This document shows positions 18,291 to 26,358 of a stretch of 53,217 nucleotides of DNA, piece after piece. The position numbers and the translations under genes were made by a program. This stretch comes from Chlamydiales bacterium. GTDB taxonomy: Bacteria > Chlamydiota > Chlamydiia > Chlamydiales > JACRBE01. Every line of letters starts with the position of its first letter. Positions within the stretch are counted from its first letter, which is position 1. A model generated the notes under the pieces. That model did no database searches, was not told where the DNA came from, and saw only the letters and a program-made list of their open reading frames with translations. The DNA is taken from positions 1 through 53,217 of the forward strand of contig JACRBE010000026.1 of assembly GCA_016213235.1 (NCBI GenBank), written 5' to 3'.

Positions 18291-19303
18291 ACACTCTTTT
18301 ACTAGATGCGCTTGCATTAAAGAACAAGAAGCGTCCCCCTGTCTGGCTTATGCGCCAGGCAGGAAGATACATGCCAACATATCAGCAAATCAGAGCAAAA
18401 ACATCACTGCTTGAAATGTTTCATCATCCGGGTATCATCGAGCAAGTAACCATGCTTCCTATTGAAATATTGGATGTAGATGCGGCGATATTATTTTCTG
18501 ATATCTTGCTTCCTTTAGAATGTATAGGCTTGAATGTATATTATCCAAATGGTGGTGGCCCTTATGTAGAGCCTCTCATTACAGCAGATAGTTACCCAAA
18601 GCAAGAAGATGTTTTACGGGTACAAGAGGTGTTGTCGTTTGTATATACTAGTATTACAAATCTCAAAAAGAGGCTTAATGTTCCCTTGATTGGATTTGCC
18701 GGAGCTCCTTTTACTACACTTACCTACGCGCTGGAAGAAAAGGGAAAGCATGCGCAGTTTACCAATACAAAGTCTTTTATTAAACATTATCCGGTGCTGC
18801 TGCATCAGTTATTAAATCTGCTGACAGAGGTGATTATTGAACACCTAAAACTGCAAATTAAGGCTGGTGCTGATGTAGTACAAGTATTTGATTCATGGGC
18901 CGGAGAATTATCTGCATCAGAGTTTCTTGAGTTTTCCCTGCCATATTTAGAGAAAATCGTGGATGCAATAAAGCCTACCAATATCCCTATTATTATCTTT
19001 GCGAGAGGCTCTTGCACTTATGCTAAAGAAATCGCATCGATTCATCCTAATGCTATCAGCCTGGATTCTACATTACCTGTCTGGGAAATAAGAAAAAAAT
19101 TGGGAAAGCAGATTGCTTTGCAAGGCAATATCGAACCAATGCTGCTTTTTGAGAGTATAGATACCATAGAAAAGCAGGTCAACCTCCTAAAGCAGCAAAT
19201 GAAAGGCGATAAAGGCTTTATCATGAATCTTGGTCATGGTGTACTACCAGGCACAAACCAAGATCATGTAAGAGCTTTTGTGCAAGCAGTGAAATCTGTT
19301 TAA
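18287..19303 (+). CDS. hemE: Uroporphyrinogen decarboxylase
   Basis: I start the gene at the ATG at 18287, overlapping the tkt stop by 4 bases (ATGA), which gives 338 residues. The frame is open further upstream, but that stretch lies within tkt and lacks similarity to the family. The enzyme decarboxylates uroporphyrinogen III to coproporphyrinogen III. Signatures are RPPVWLMRQAGRYMPTYQQIR near the N terminus, LIGFAGAPFTTLTY, VQVFDSWAGELS and the closing GHGVLPGTNQDHV. It feeds HemF, whose gene lies 2 kb downstream on the other strand. Confidence 0.96.
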   Translation: MNTLLLDALALKNKKRPPVWLMRQAGRYMPTYQQIRAKTSLLEMFHHPGIIEQVTMLPIEILDVDAAILFSDILLPLECIGLNVYYPNGGGPYVEPLITADSYPKQEDVLRVQEVLSFVYTSITNLKKRLNVPLIGFAGAPFTTLTYALEEKGKHAQFTNTKSFIKHYPVLLHQLLNLLTEVIIEHLKLQIKAGADVVQVFDSWAGELSASEFLEFSLPYLEKIVDAIKPTNIPIIIFARGSCTYAKEIASIHPNAISLDSTLPVWEIRKKLGKQIALQGNIEPMLLFESIDTIEKQVNLLKQQMKGDKGFIMNLGHGVLPGTNQDHVRAFVQAVKSV

Positions 19304-19407
19304 GAACCTATAATCTCCTTAAAAGAAGGGCTGCAAAGGTTAGAACCACTTGTTCAGACTTGTGTTAAGCTCGCCTAAATGATATCTGGTTAAACAGATT
19401 CGCCACT

Positions 19408-20667
19408 TTATCCCTCGTCACCATCGTTGCATACCTCATCCTCTTCTGTTGCAGTGGGCATCATTAATTCCGCCGCTTGTGAATATGCATCACGCATGAT
19501 TGTTTCACCACTTATAGACGAACGATCAACAGATGCTGTCAAAAGAGGTTGTAGTTTTTCCTCAATAGCTTGATGAAAGGTTGTTATCACATCATCCGAT
19601 GTATTACTTAAAAGCCCTCTGTACTCAAAATAACGTTGAAGATTATCTTCTTGCGACCAAAAACAGTGCATCATTGTAGCGTTAGAAAATAATGTTAGTT
19701 CTTGCTCCGTCCATTTAACATCAACTGCCCTTAGATAATTATTTGGATCAACATGACATCTGCAGTGATCCAAAAAAGGCATTACTCCAGCCTTCCTTGG
19801 TTCTATCTCGACTTTCTCTAGTCTATTTTGTAACGATGGTACGTCGTCATCTGCTTCCATCCCTACATCACCCTCTATTGAAGACTCTCCAGGTTCAGTG
19901 GCAGCGCCATCCAGAGCCTCCATGATTTGTTTCATGAAATCATCAATCACTGAAAATGCAACAGGCTTAACTATTTTTATTCTCTGTTCTACTGTGGATA
20001 TCATGTGGTCGGTGTACAAGGCGTCTGCCCCTATATAGTAGAGCACAGTCTTTTGTATATCTTTAACGCATTCAATTATTGTTTCCATTTCTGAATGCGT
20101 TACCTCACGCGATATCAACTGAGTCAGATCCTTTTCACGAATATCTGATAGATCCTCTAGTGAGATGTCAATCTCTCTGAAATACTTTATAATTGTCGGA
20201 GAAAATCCTGTTGTGGGTGGAATCCAAATGCTGTCATGAGGAATCACCTGTTGTGTGTCAGTATCAACATATTGGGTAATCGTAGATTCAGCATATACAT
20301 CAGCAAGTTGTCTAATGCTTCTACTAAGCAACCAGACTCCCCATGTTAGGTCTTCTATAGCCTTAACCTCGAACTCTCTTTCACAAAATTCTTGACTACA
20401 TTCCAAGCAATTTAATGGGAGTAAAATAATCCCAATGATTTGTCTCACTACACCTTCAATTAAATTAGCAACACCAAGTGTCATTGCCGGAAGAACAAAA
20501 CCGACTCTCTTATATAGAGGAGGCTCAAATTCTTCTCTCCCCGTTTCAACAAATAAAGCATGTTCTTGCTCATCTTTTTGCTCAAGATCAACTGTTCCGG
20601 TAACAATACAACTAAGATCTCTCCAATCTAACATGGGTTTTGTAATATATTCATTTAAATAATTCAT
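19408..20667 (-). CDS. Unrecognised protein with one long hydrophobic segment
   Basis: 419 residues, no family recognised. Residues about 55-88 are hydrophobic and could form a membrane helix or hairpin (VGFVLPAMTLG...IIGIILLPLNCLECS); this is followed by a Cys pair. The rest is acidic and mostly helical in character, with a Glu/Asp-rich tail. There is no cleavable signal peptide. The long hydrophobic patch in an otherwise soluble protein resembles many chlamydial inclusion or effector proteins, but it is not the classical bilobed Inc domain. It lies between hemE and the hemF/hemG pair. Confidence 0.7.
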   Translation of the reverse strand: MNYLNEYITKPMLDWRDLSCIVTGTVDLEQKDEQEHALFVETGREEFEPPLYKRVGFVLPAMTLGVANLIEGVVRQIIGIILLPLNCLECSQEFCEREFEVKAIEDLTWGVWLLSRSIRQLADVYAESTITQYVDTDTQQVIPHDSIWIPPTTGFSPTIIKYFREIDISLEDLSDIREKDLTQLISREVTHSEMETIIECVKDIQKTVLYYIGADALYTDHMISTVEQRIKIVKPVAFSVIDDFMKQIMEALDGAATEPGESSIEGDVGMEADDDVPSLQNRLEKVEIEPRKAGVMPFLDHCRCHVDPNNYLRAVDVKWTEQELTLFSNATMMHCFWSQEDNLQRYFEYRGLLSNTSDDVITTFHQAIEEKLQPLLTASVDRSSISGETIMRDAYSQAAELMMPTATEEDEVCNDGDEG

Positions 20668-21018
20668 AAAAACCTAATTTAATTAGTTTAACTTGCTTGC
20701 ATTTTACTTTGTTTCAAGAATTAAATAACAGAATTAAAAAAATATATAACGCCCTTTCAACCGCGATGTGCAACAAGATGAGTAAAAAATAAAATAGGCC
20801 AGATGAATAAAATCTCTTAGTAGTTTTTACGAGACAACCCTATAGCTATAGGCACCTGACCTATGAGCAAAGGTGTCAAATTTATATTTTAAAAAAGCAA
20901 CAATCCATCAGTCGAGATTATAAAAAACATTTAATAAATATTTTAATATTTATATTTTAAAATAAAACGGCTATAATTATGCCAGTTTTTAATAAAAATA
21001 ATATAAAGGAGTATGTAA
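20668..21018. other. 351-base intergenic region, upstream of two divergent unrecognised genes
   Basis: Very AT-rich, no gene seen. It contains the 14-base palindrome CCTATAGCTATAGG at 20839-20852, followed by a possible small hairpin GCACCT...AGGTGT (about 20852-20876), and, near its right end, the promoter candidate listed separately. The palindrome could be an operator, but there is no independent support. Confidence 0.4.
20949..20977 (+). promoter_or_regulatory. Candidate sigma-70-type promoter for the 73-residue gene
   Basis: A perfect TATAAT at 20972-20977 lies 42 bases before the ATG at 21019. A poor -35 (TTTATA, 20949-20954) is 17 bases upstream. The region is AT-rich, so chance matches are likely. 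Confidence 0.4.
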
Positions 21019-21240
21019 ATGATTTATTTAGGAAAAACTTCACCATTATCTAGTCAAATGGATATTGAAAACGAGGATGTAGTAGAAAAGCCTAGCTCTA
21101 AAGGTGTTACGGCAAAAGTGGCTGGTTTTGTAGCATCTATGGTTAAACTATTCAAACCAAAAATAGGGTATAGTCCTGTGAGGCAACAAGTCTCTATCTC
21201 TGATGATAATGAGGACGCAACACGGTCATTGTTCGAATAA
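21019..21240 (+). CDS. Small unrecognised protein, 73 residues
   Basis: A strong ribosome binding site (AAAGGAG, 21004-21010), an upstream TATAAT and a downstream hairpin terminator argue that this short frame is a real, independently transcribed gene. The protein has an acidic N-terminal part, a basic/amphipathic middle (TAKVAGFVASMVKLFKPK) that could associate with membranes, and an acidic tail. No family recognised. A small secreted or membrane-associated chlamydial protein is a reasonable guess only. Confidence 0.65.
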   Translation: MIYLGKTSPLSSQMDIENEDVVEKPSSKGVTAKVAGFVASMVKLFKPKIGYSPVRQQVSISDDNEDATRSLFE

Positions 21241-21257
21241 TAATTAATCGAATCGTT

Positions 21258-21291
21258 TTTCATGGTCGATAATAACATATCGACCGTGAAA
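21258..21291. terminator. Bidirectional terminator between the small gene and hemF
   Basis: TTTCATGGTCGATA at 21258-21271 pairs with 21278-21291 over 14 bp with a single mismatch and a 6-base loop. T-runs on the outer side of each arm provide U-tracts in both directions. It lies exactly between two convergent genes. Confidence 0.65.
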
Positions 21292-21294
21292 CAT

Positions 21295-22056
21295 TCACCA
21301 TTTTACCAAAGGAGGCATGGAGCATAAGATTGCTTCGGGATTCCCTCCGGACAAAAATCCAAATTTTGTTCCTCGATCATAAAGCAGGTTAAATTCTGCG
21401 TAATGCGCTCTAAGCTGCAGTTGCTTTTCTTTTTCATCTACATGATATGGCATATGGATGCGACGCTCATAAATAGGTAGCGTAGCCGGTAAAAAGCTAT
21501 TGCCAACTTTTTTCCACATCGCAAGATCCTGTTCAAAATTATCCGTATGATAATGATCAAAGAAAATACCTCCAATCCCACGCTCTTTATTCCAATGTTT
21601 AATAAAGAAATATTCTTTTGCATTTTGAGAGAATTGATTATAAAGAGATGTCCCAAGAGCTGCTTTAGCGGTAAGGTGAAAGTGAGAGGTATCTTCTTCA
21701 AAAGGAAAACCCATGGGGGTTAAATCATATCCACCACCAAACCATTTTTCTGTAGAGGTTTCAATGTAGCGGATATTAAAATGAACAGTGGGAGCATAGG
21801 GATTATGCATATGTGTAATTAAACTAATGCCTGTTGCGTAAAAAGGACCGGAGCCATCACTGCCGGGAAAGTTATCTCCTCTAACTTCTGAAAAATTGAC
21901 GGCTGCTTTTTCAAATACATCGCCACGCAGTACTGCCATTTCGCCACCACCACCATTTTTATGGTTCCATTTTTTCTTTATAAATTTTTTAGAGGGCTCA
22001 AATGTTTCGAAAGCCTGGATAATTTCTTCTCTTAATGTTAATAAATAATCGATCAT
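21295..22056 (-). CDS. hemF: Oxygen-dependent coproporphyrinogen III oxidase, short form
   Basis: 253 residues. The enzyme converts coproporphyrinogen III to protoporphyrinogen IX using O2. Signatures are NGGGGEMAVLRGDVFEKA, VNFSEVRGD, the HNPYAPTVHFNIR segment, WFGGGYDLTP, KERGIGGIFFDHY and ERRIHMPYHVDEKEKQLQLR. The protein ends at PPLVKW, the point where E. coli HemF (299 residues) continues for about 30 more, so the C-terminal tail is absent. The start is 16 bases from the divergent hemG start. With hemE and hemG nearby, this is the late heme branch. Confidence 0.93.
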   Translation of the reverse strand: MIDYLLTLREEIIQAFETFEPSKKFIKKKWNHKNGGGGEMAVLRGDVFEKAAVNFSEVRGDNFPGSDGSGPFYATGISLITHMHNPYAPTVHFNIRYIETSTEKWFGGGYDLTPMGFPFEEDTSHFHLTAKAALGTSLYNQFSQNAKEYFFIKHWNKERGIGGIFFDHYHTDNFEQDLAMWKKVGNSFLPATLPIYERRIHMPYHVDEKEKQLQLRAHYAEFNLLYDRGTKFGFLSGGNPEAILCSMPPLVKW

Positions 22057-22072
22057 ATATCCTCATCTAGTT

Positions 22073-23353
22073 ATGAAACGTATTGGAATTATTGGGGCCG
22101 GTATAACAGGCCTTAGCATAGCATGGTATTTGCAAAAAATCTACCCAAATGCACAGGTTATCCTTTTTGAAAAAACAAACCGTGCAGGTGGCATGATAGC
22201 AACTATGCAGGAAGAATTTTTTTTCGAAAAAGGCCCCCGTACGTTTGATTTAGGTAGATGTAAGCATTTAATTTCTCTAATTAATGAGCTTGGCCTTGAT
22301 AAAGAGATAATATTATCAAATCGTGATGCTCATAAGAGATACATTTACACAAATAATAAACTCTATTCCATCTATCGCAAGATCCATCTTGCTTCTGCCA
22401 TTTGTCATGATTTAACAGCAAATAGCTGCTTAGAAGAAGATGAATCAGTTGCATCGTTTTTTAATAGGCGACTTGGGAAAAAAAACACAGCAAACATTAT
22501 CGATCCATTTGTTACAGGTATTTATGCAGCAGATATTCATCGGTTATCTATGAAAAGTGCTTTTCCATCACTATTTGAAGCAGAAAAAAAATATGGTAGT
22601 CTGTTAAAAGCTTTTGTTAAAAAAGAGAAAACAAAAGGGAAAAAAGGATTGTTTACTCTTAAAAATGGGCTCTGTTCTTTGATAGAAGCACTATCTAAGC
22701 AATTTCCCATTATGTTTGATTCAGATGTTCGTATCAACAGGTGCTCTAATCAAGTGATTATTATTAACAAGGGACAAGAGTTTTGTTTTGATCACTTATT
22801 TGTTACATGTCCACTTTCGGAAGTAAAACAGTTATTTCCACAAGTACAAAATTATGACGAGCTGTGTTACGTCCCCATTGTATCGGTAAACGTTGGGTAT
22901 CATGAGGCGAAACTTTCCAAAATAGGGTTTGGATATTTGGTGCCATCACATGAAAAAGAAGATATCTTGGGTATTATTTTTGATTCTTGTGTATTTCCTT
23001 TGCAAAGTAGGGATAAGCTAAGGCTAACAGTGTTGCTTGGTGGCGCAAATAAGATGGATATATTACACGCCAGCGATGAAGAAATAACACGCATCGTAGC
23101 AAAAACTCTAAAGAGACATTTAAATCTTCCTATGCCGGATTATTTATGTATCAATAGGTATCCAAGAGCTATTCCTCAGTATCCCCTAGGGCATGATAAG
23201 AAAATAAATAAGTGGCTTGAGGCTGCTAAAGAGGAGTATTCATCTGTTACATTTGTATCGAATTTTATTAAAAATCCATCTGTAAATGGAAGAATACAAG
23301 AGGCAAAGTATGCAGTGGACGCTTTGCAAAGATTGTCTCATATTGTTTTATAA
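22073..23353 (+). CDS. hemG: Protoporphyrinogen oxidase (HemG/HemY type, FAD)
   Basis: 426 residues. The flavoprotein oxidises protoporphyrinogen IX to protoporphyrin IX. The N terminus is a dinucleotide-binding fold (IGIIGAGITGLSIAWYL, then FEKTNRAGGM), followed by FEKGPRTFD, typical of the HemY family. The middle has FVTGIYAADIHRLSMKSAFP, and the C terminus ends in SNFIKNPSVNGRIQEA, matching the final FAD-binding segment of the family. Chlamydiaceae call this gene hemG although it is the oxygen-dependent type (recalled). It is divergent from hemF, and its 3' end overlaps the convergent next gene by 16 bases. Confidence 0.92.
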   Translation: MKRIGIIGAGITGLSIAWYLQKIYPNAQVILFEKTNRAGGMIATMQEEFFFEKGPRTFDLGRCKHLISLINELGLDKEIILSNRDAHKRYIYTNNKLYSIYRKIHLASAICHDLTANSCLEEDESVASFFNRRLGKKNTANIIDPFVTGIYAADIHRLSMKSAFPSLFEAEKKYGSLLKAFVKKEKTKGKKGLFTLKNGLCSLIEALSKQFPIMFDSDVRINRCSNQVIIINKGQEFCFDHLFVTCPLSEVKQLFPQVQNYDELCYVPIVSVNVGYHEAKLSKIGFGYLVPSHEKEDILGIIFDSCVFPLQSRDKLRLTVLLGGANKMDILHASDEEITRIVAKTLKRHLNLPMPDYLCINRYPRAIPQYPLGHDKKINKWLEAAKEEYSSVTFVSNFIKNPSVNGRIQEAKYAVDALQRLSHIVL

Positions 23354-24492
23354 GCAAGAGGCAATTTCCAGGAAGATAGATAGTGTATGAGATAGTCTAA
23401 ATCTTCTTTTGTGTGAGAGGATTGTACAATTACTTTAATTACCGGTTGATTGCCATCTACACAAATCATCAAACAAAAAATGTGGTGTTCCAGTAAGTAA
23501 TCATACAAGAGCTTAGCCTCTTCTTTGTTATCAAAAAAGATTGGTATGATGTGAGAGGAACAAGTGCCAATTGTAAATTCTCTTTCTTTCAGCATACGAC
23601 GTAAATAAATAGCATTTTTTTGTAGTTTTTGCCGCTCTGCATCCATATCGGGGATAATGTCTAAGATAGCATCAATAGCTCCAAGGTTTGCGGGAGGCAG
23701 TAAATGCATAGCAGGGATATCGGTGGATAGTTCAAATAAAGTCTCTTTTAGAGGAGCAGAACAAAGAATATAATGTCCAAATGAAGTAAAAGATTTTAAC
23801 GGGGAGCTTACGACTAGATCAATACCTTTTTTACAGGAGGTAAATCCCATCCCGTTTTCTCCCATCACAGAAAAACTAGAACTATCATCGATATATAAAA
23901 TCGCTCTAAATTCATCGCTTAAGCTAATTAAGGTATTTAAATAACACAAATCCCCGTAATTAGAAAAAACAGATTCGGAAAGAATAATCTTGGTATATCC
24001 TACATAGGAATCGTGTTGCTTTAATATCTCTTTAAGTTGTTGTGTATTATTATGTTCATACCAAACAACTTTTCCATTTGATTCCATGGCACCTTTTACA
24101 ATATTACGATGACAACCACGATCAACAAATAAAATCGATTTCGTGTGAGTTAGCGTTTGGAGTAAATGAAAATGAATATTTTGATCGCTTTGCACAAAAA
24201 AAGATTCCTCGAAACCTGTGAATAAACGAAGCTTATTTTCTATTTGCCGCTGTAATTTAATATGATCTAAATTGGACCTACAGTGTTGTGATCCAATACC
24301 AAATTCCAAAATATATTTAATGGTGTTTTTCTTTACATAAGGATGAGAAGAAATATTTAAAAAGTCGGAAGATTGAAAATTATAACTGTTATTTTTGTCT
24401 TGATCCTGCAACATGAACTTCAGTTGTTTAAACCGATTTTGTTCCTGTTTTTTTTCTAATATTACTTTGTAATGTCGGTACTTATCTTCCAT
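23338..24492 (-). CDS. BioF/KBL-like PLP enzyme (alpha-oxoamine synthase family), divergent
   Basis: 384 residues with the overall order of 8-amino-7-oxononanoate synthase and relatives, which condense an amino acid with an acyl-CoA. Visible are the GIGSQHCRSNLD segment at the position of the family GSGGSR motif, IDDSSSFSVMGENGMG corresponding to (V)DDAHGxGVLGExGRG, and Lys233 in SSPLKSF at the position of the PLP-binding lysine. The usual histidine after the Asp-Asp pair is a serine here, and the His of the HxxLE segment is not evident, so substrate or activity may differ from BioF. It is the last gene of a minus-strand run from dapL. No other biotin gene is present in the window. Confidence 0.7.
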   Translation of the reverse strand: MEDKYRHYKVILEKKQEQNRFKQLKFMLQDQDKNNSYNFQSSDFLNISSHPYVKKNTIKYILEFGIGSQHCRSNLDHIKLQRQIENKLRLFTGFEESFFVQSDQNIHFHLLQTLTHTKSILFVDRGCHRNIVKGAMESNGKVVWYEHNNTQQLKEILKQHDSYVGYTKIILSESVFSNYGDLCYLNTLISLSDEFRAILYIDDSSSFSVMGENGMGFTSCKKGIDLVVSSPLKSFTSFGHYILCSAPLKETLFELSTDIPAMHLLPPANLGAIDAILDIIPDMDAERQKLQKNAIYLRRMLKEREFTIGTCSSHIIPIFFDNKEEAKLLYDYLLEHHIFCLMICVDGNQPVIKVIVQSSHTKEDLDYLIHYLSSWKLPLAYKTI

Positions 24493-24543
24493 GCAACTCT
24501 TTTAAGTAAAAAGTGGAATTTTTCAAAAAGCACATATTTTTTT

Positions 24544-25599
24544 TCAATGATTTGTTTGTATTTCGCGTAATAGATCTTCTAACAATGCTTTTGCACTGCA
24601 TTTTTTACAATGTGCAAAATGTGTTCCAACACATAAATGTAAAAAATTGGGATTGTTTGTTTTTTTTGCTGATTCCAGTACTTCAGATAACATCCATTGT
24701 TGGACAGGATATTCTAAAATTTGAAACGGATATTTTTCCAAATATTCAGATAATGCATTTGGTATAAAGCGGCTTAGTTTCCCGGTAAAGACTCGAGATA
24801 GAGTAGGGATTAAATCTTTTTGATGCATCAGTATTTTTTTATAAATATCGCAAGCTCCTGATTCATCTGTTGTAATAAAGCTACTGCCCATTTGTACGGC
24901 ACTTGCGCCAAGTTGTAAACATCGTTTGATATCGGATCCATTCATGCTATCGCCATATGCAATGAGTGGTTTAGTGATGGAAGTATTACAATCGGAAATG
25001 AGGGTGTCAAGTGGTACTAAACACTCTTCATCTCTATGTAGAAAGGTGTGACGATCCCCACCGGATTCCATTCCTTGAAGACAAATAGCATCGACATTGG
25101 ATTGTTGCAGTTCTTTTGCTTCATATTTGGAGGTAGCATATCCAATAGTAGTGATATTGGATTCTTTCAGTCTTGCCATCCAGGCTTCATCGAGCAGTCC
25201 ATTTGCAAAGCTAATAAGAGGAACCCGCTCAGAAATGATAACTTCCATTTGCTCTGTAAAAGGAAGATGGATGTCTTTAGGCATCTTTTTCCATTTTAAA
25301 CCGAGTTGTTCATATACAGGTTGTAGCACCCCATACATCGCTGTTTTACGCAATTCTGATTCATGAGATATACTGGGCAGCTGGACATGGATGCCAAATG
25401 GCAGAGTAGTTAAAGCTCTTATTTTTCTAATGATTTTTTTTAATTCTTTTCCGGATAGATATCCTGCAGGGTGCATTCCAAGACAGTGAGCATTAGATAC
25501 GCTAGCTACTAGTTGCGTAGTTGCAATGTCCATCATAGGAGCCTGTATGATGGGAAATTTGATGTTTGCAAGATGTGAAAAAGCTGTTTCTGACCACAT
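24544..25599 (-). CDS. Nitronate monooxygenase / FabK-like FMN oxidoreductase
   Basis: 351 residues. The opening FPIIQAPMMDIATTQLVASVSNAHCLGMHPAGYLS has the FMN-barrel pattern of the NPD/FabK family (PI..APM......LV.AVS...GLG). DAICLQGMESGGDRHTF corresponds to the phosphate-binding G(x)EAGGHR segment, and DIKRCLQLGASAVQMGSSFITTDESG to the second FMN-phosphate loop. Family members are nitronate monooxygenases or type II enoyl-ACP reductases; the sequence does not decide between them. It is 51 bases upstream of the BioF-like gene on the same strand, so a role in an acyl-chain pathway is conceivable. Confidence 0.82.
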   Translation of the reverse strand: MWSETAFSHLANIKFPIIQAPMMDIATTQLVASVSNAHCLGMHPAGYLSGKELKKIIRKIRALTTLPFGIHVQLPSISHESELRKTAMYGVLQPVYEQLGLKWKKMPKDIHLPFTEQMEVIISERVPLISFANGLLDEAWMARLKESNITTIGYATSKYEAKELQQSNVDAICLQGMESGGDRHTFLHRDEECLVPLDTLISDCNTSITKPLIAYGDSMNGSDIKRCLQLGASAVQMGSSFITTDESGACDIYKKILMHQKDLIPTLSRVFTGKLSRFIPNALSEYLEKYPFQILEYPVQQWMLSEVLESAKKTNNPNFLHLCVGTHFAHCKKCSAKALLEDLLREIQTNH

Positions 25600-25708
25600 A
25601 AAAAGTAAGTAAAAGCGATTTCATTTTTTTTGTCTACGATGATGATTTACCGAAATCACCATAAAGCTCCTAGATTCATCCATGGGGATATAAGGTAAAA
25701 AACTGCTT

Positions 25709-26356
25709 TTAAAATAAAAAAATAGGGTGGTGTTCATGCACAAGTGTATCACCAAAAACATACCCTAGTTTCTTTAGTTCATGTGTTGCTGGATCTAAAG
25801 GTTGATGGCGATAAATAGCTTGCTCTTTTGCGTAACCAATAATTAAATACTTTTGATTTGGTATGATGGACAGCTCGTGAAAATCAATAGGCCAAAGCGA
25901 AGAGAAATAGACGATGTTTCCTATTTTGGATGGTAAATTGGGTAAAGGCGCTACTGCATCAATATTAATGATTAACCCACAGAGCAATCCCTGAACACAG
26001 CTGATTTGTTCTAAATTGTATCTACCGGAAAACATGGAAGGAATAAGATCTCTGTTTTCATAAGGAGGAACAGAAAAAAGTAGTTGATCGAATGCAAGGC
26101 GAATATGATTTTTATTGGTCAAATTGCTTACAATGGATGCAAAAAGAGGACTTGTAATGATTTTTCGAAGAGTTGGTTTTTTACGATATAGATCATGGTT
26201 TAGTAAATAGGCTTCTTTATAGGGATGAGAAACACAGTTACTAATGGTCTCTTCTTTGATCAGAGCTACTTGCTGTGGAGATATTAAATCTTCAAATTCA
26301 ATAAATAAACGATCACGAAAAAACTGAATTTGAGCCTGAGAAATACTAAATCGCAT
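25709..26356 (-). CDS. Unrecognised protein encoded 2 bases after dapL
   Basis: 215 residues, soluble. The N terminus (QAQIQFFRDRLFIEFEDLISPQQVALIKEE) resembles the opening of phytanoyl-CoA-dioxygenase-like 2-oxoglutarate oxygenases, and the C terminus GDTLVHEHHPIF is placed like their last strand, but the HxD...H iron triad is not evident. It is therefore at most a degenerate or very divergent member. The start is 2 bases after the dapL stop, so it is certainly in the dapL operon. Chlamydia has a hypothetical gene next to its dapL (CT390/CT391, recalled), and this may be the orthologue. Confidence 0.75.
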   Translation of the reverse strand: MRFSISQAQIQFFRDRLFIEFEDLISPQQVALIKEETISNCVSHPYKEAYLLNHDLYRKKPTLRKIITSPLFASIVSNLTNKNHIRLAFDQLLFSVPPYENRDLIPSMFSGRYNLEQISCVQGLLCGLIINIDAVAPLPNLPSKIGNIVYFSSLWPIDFHELSIIPNQKYLIIGYAKEQAIYRHQPLDPATHELKKLGYVFGDTLVHEHHPIFLF

Positions 26357-26358
26357 AA

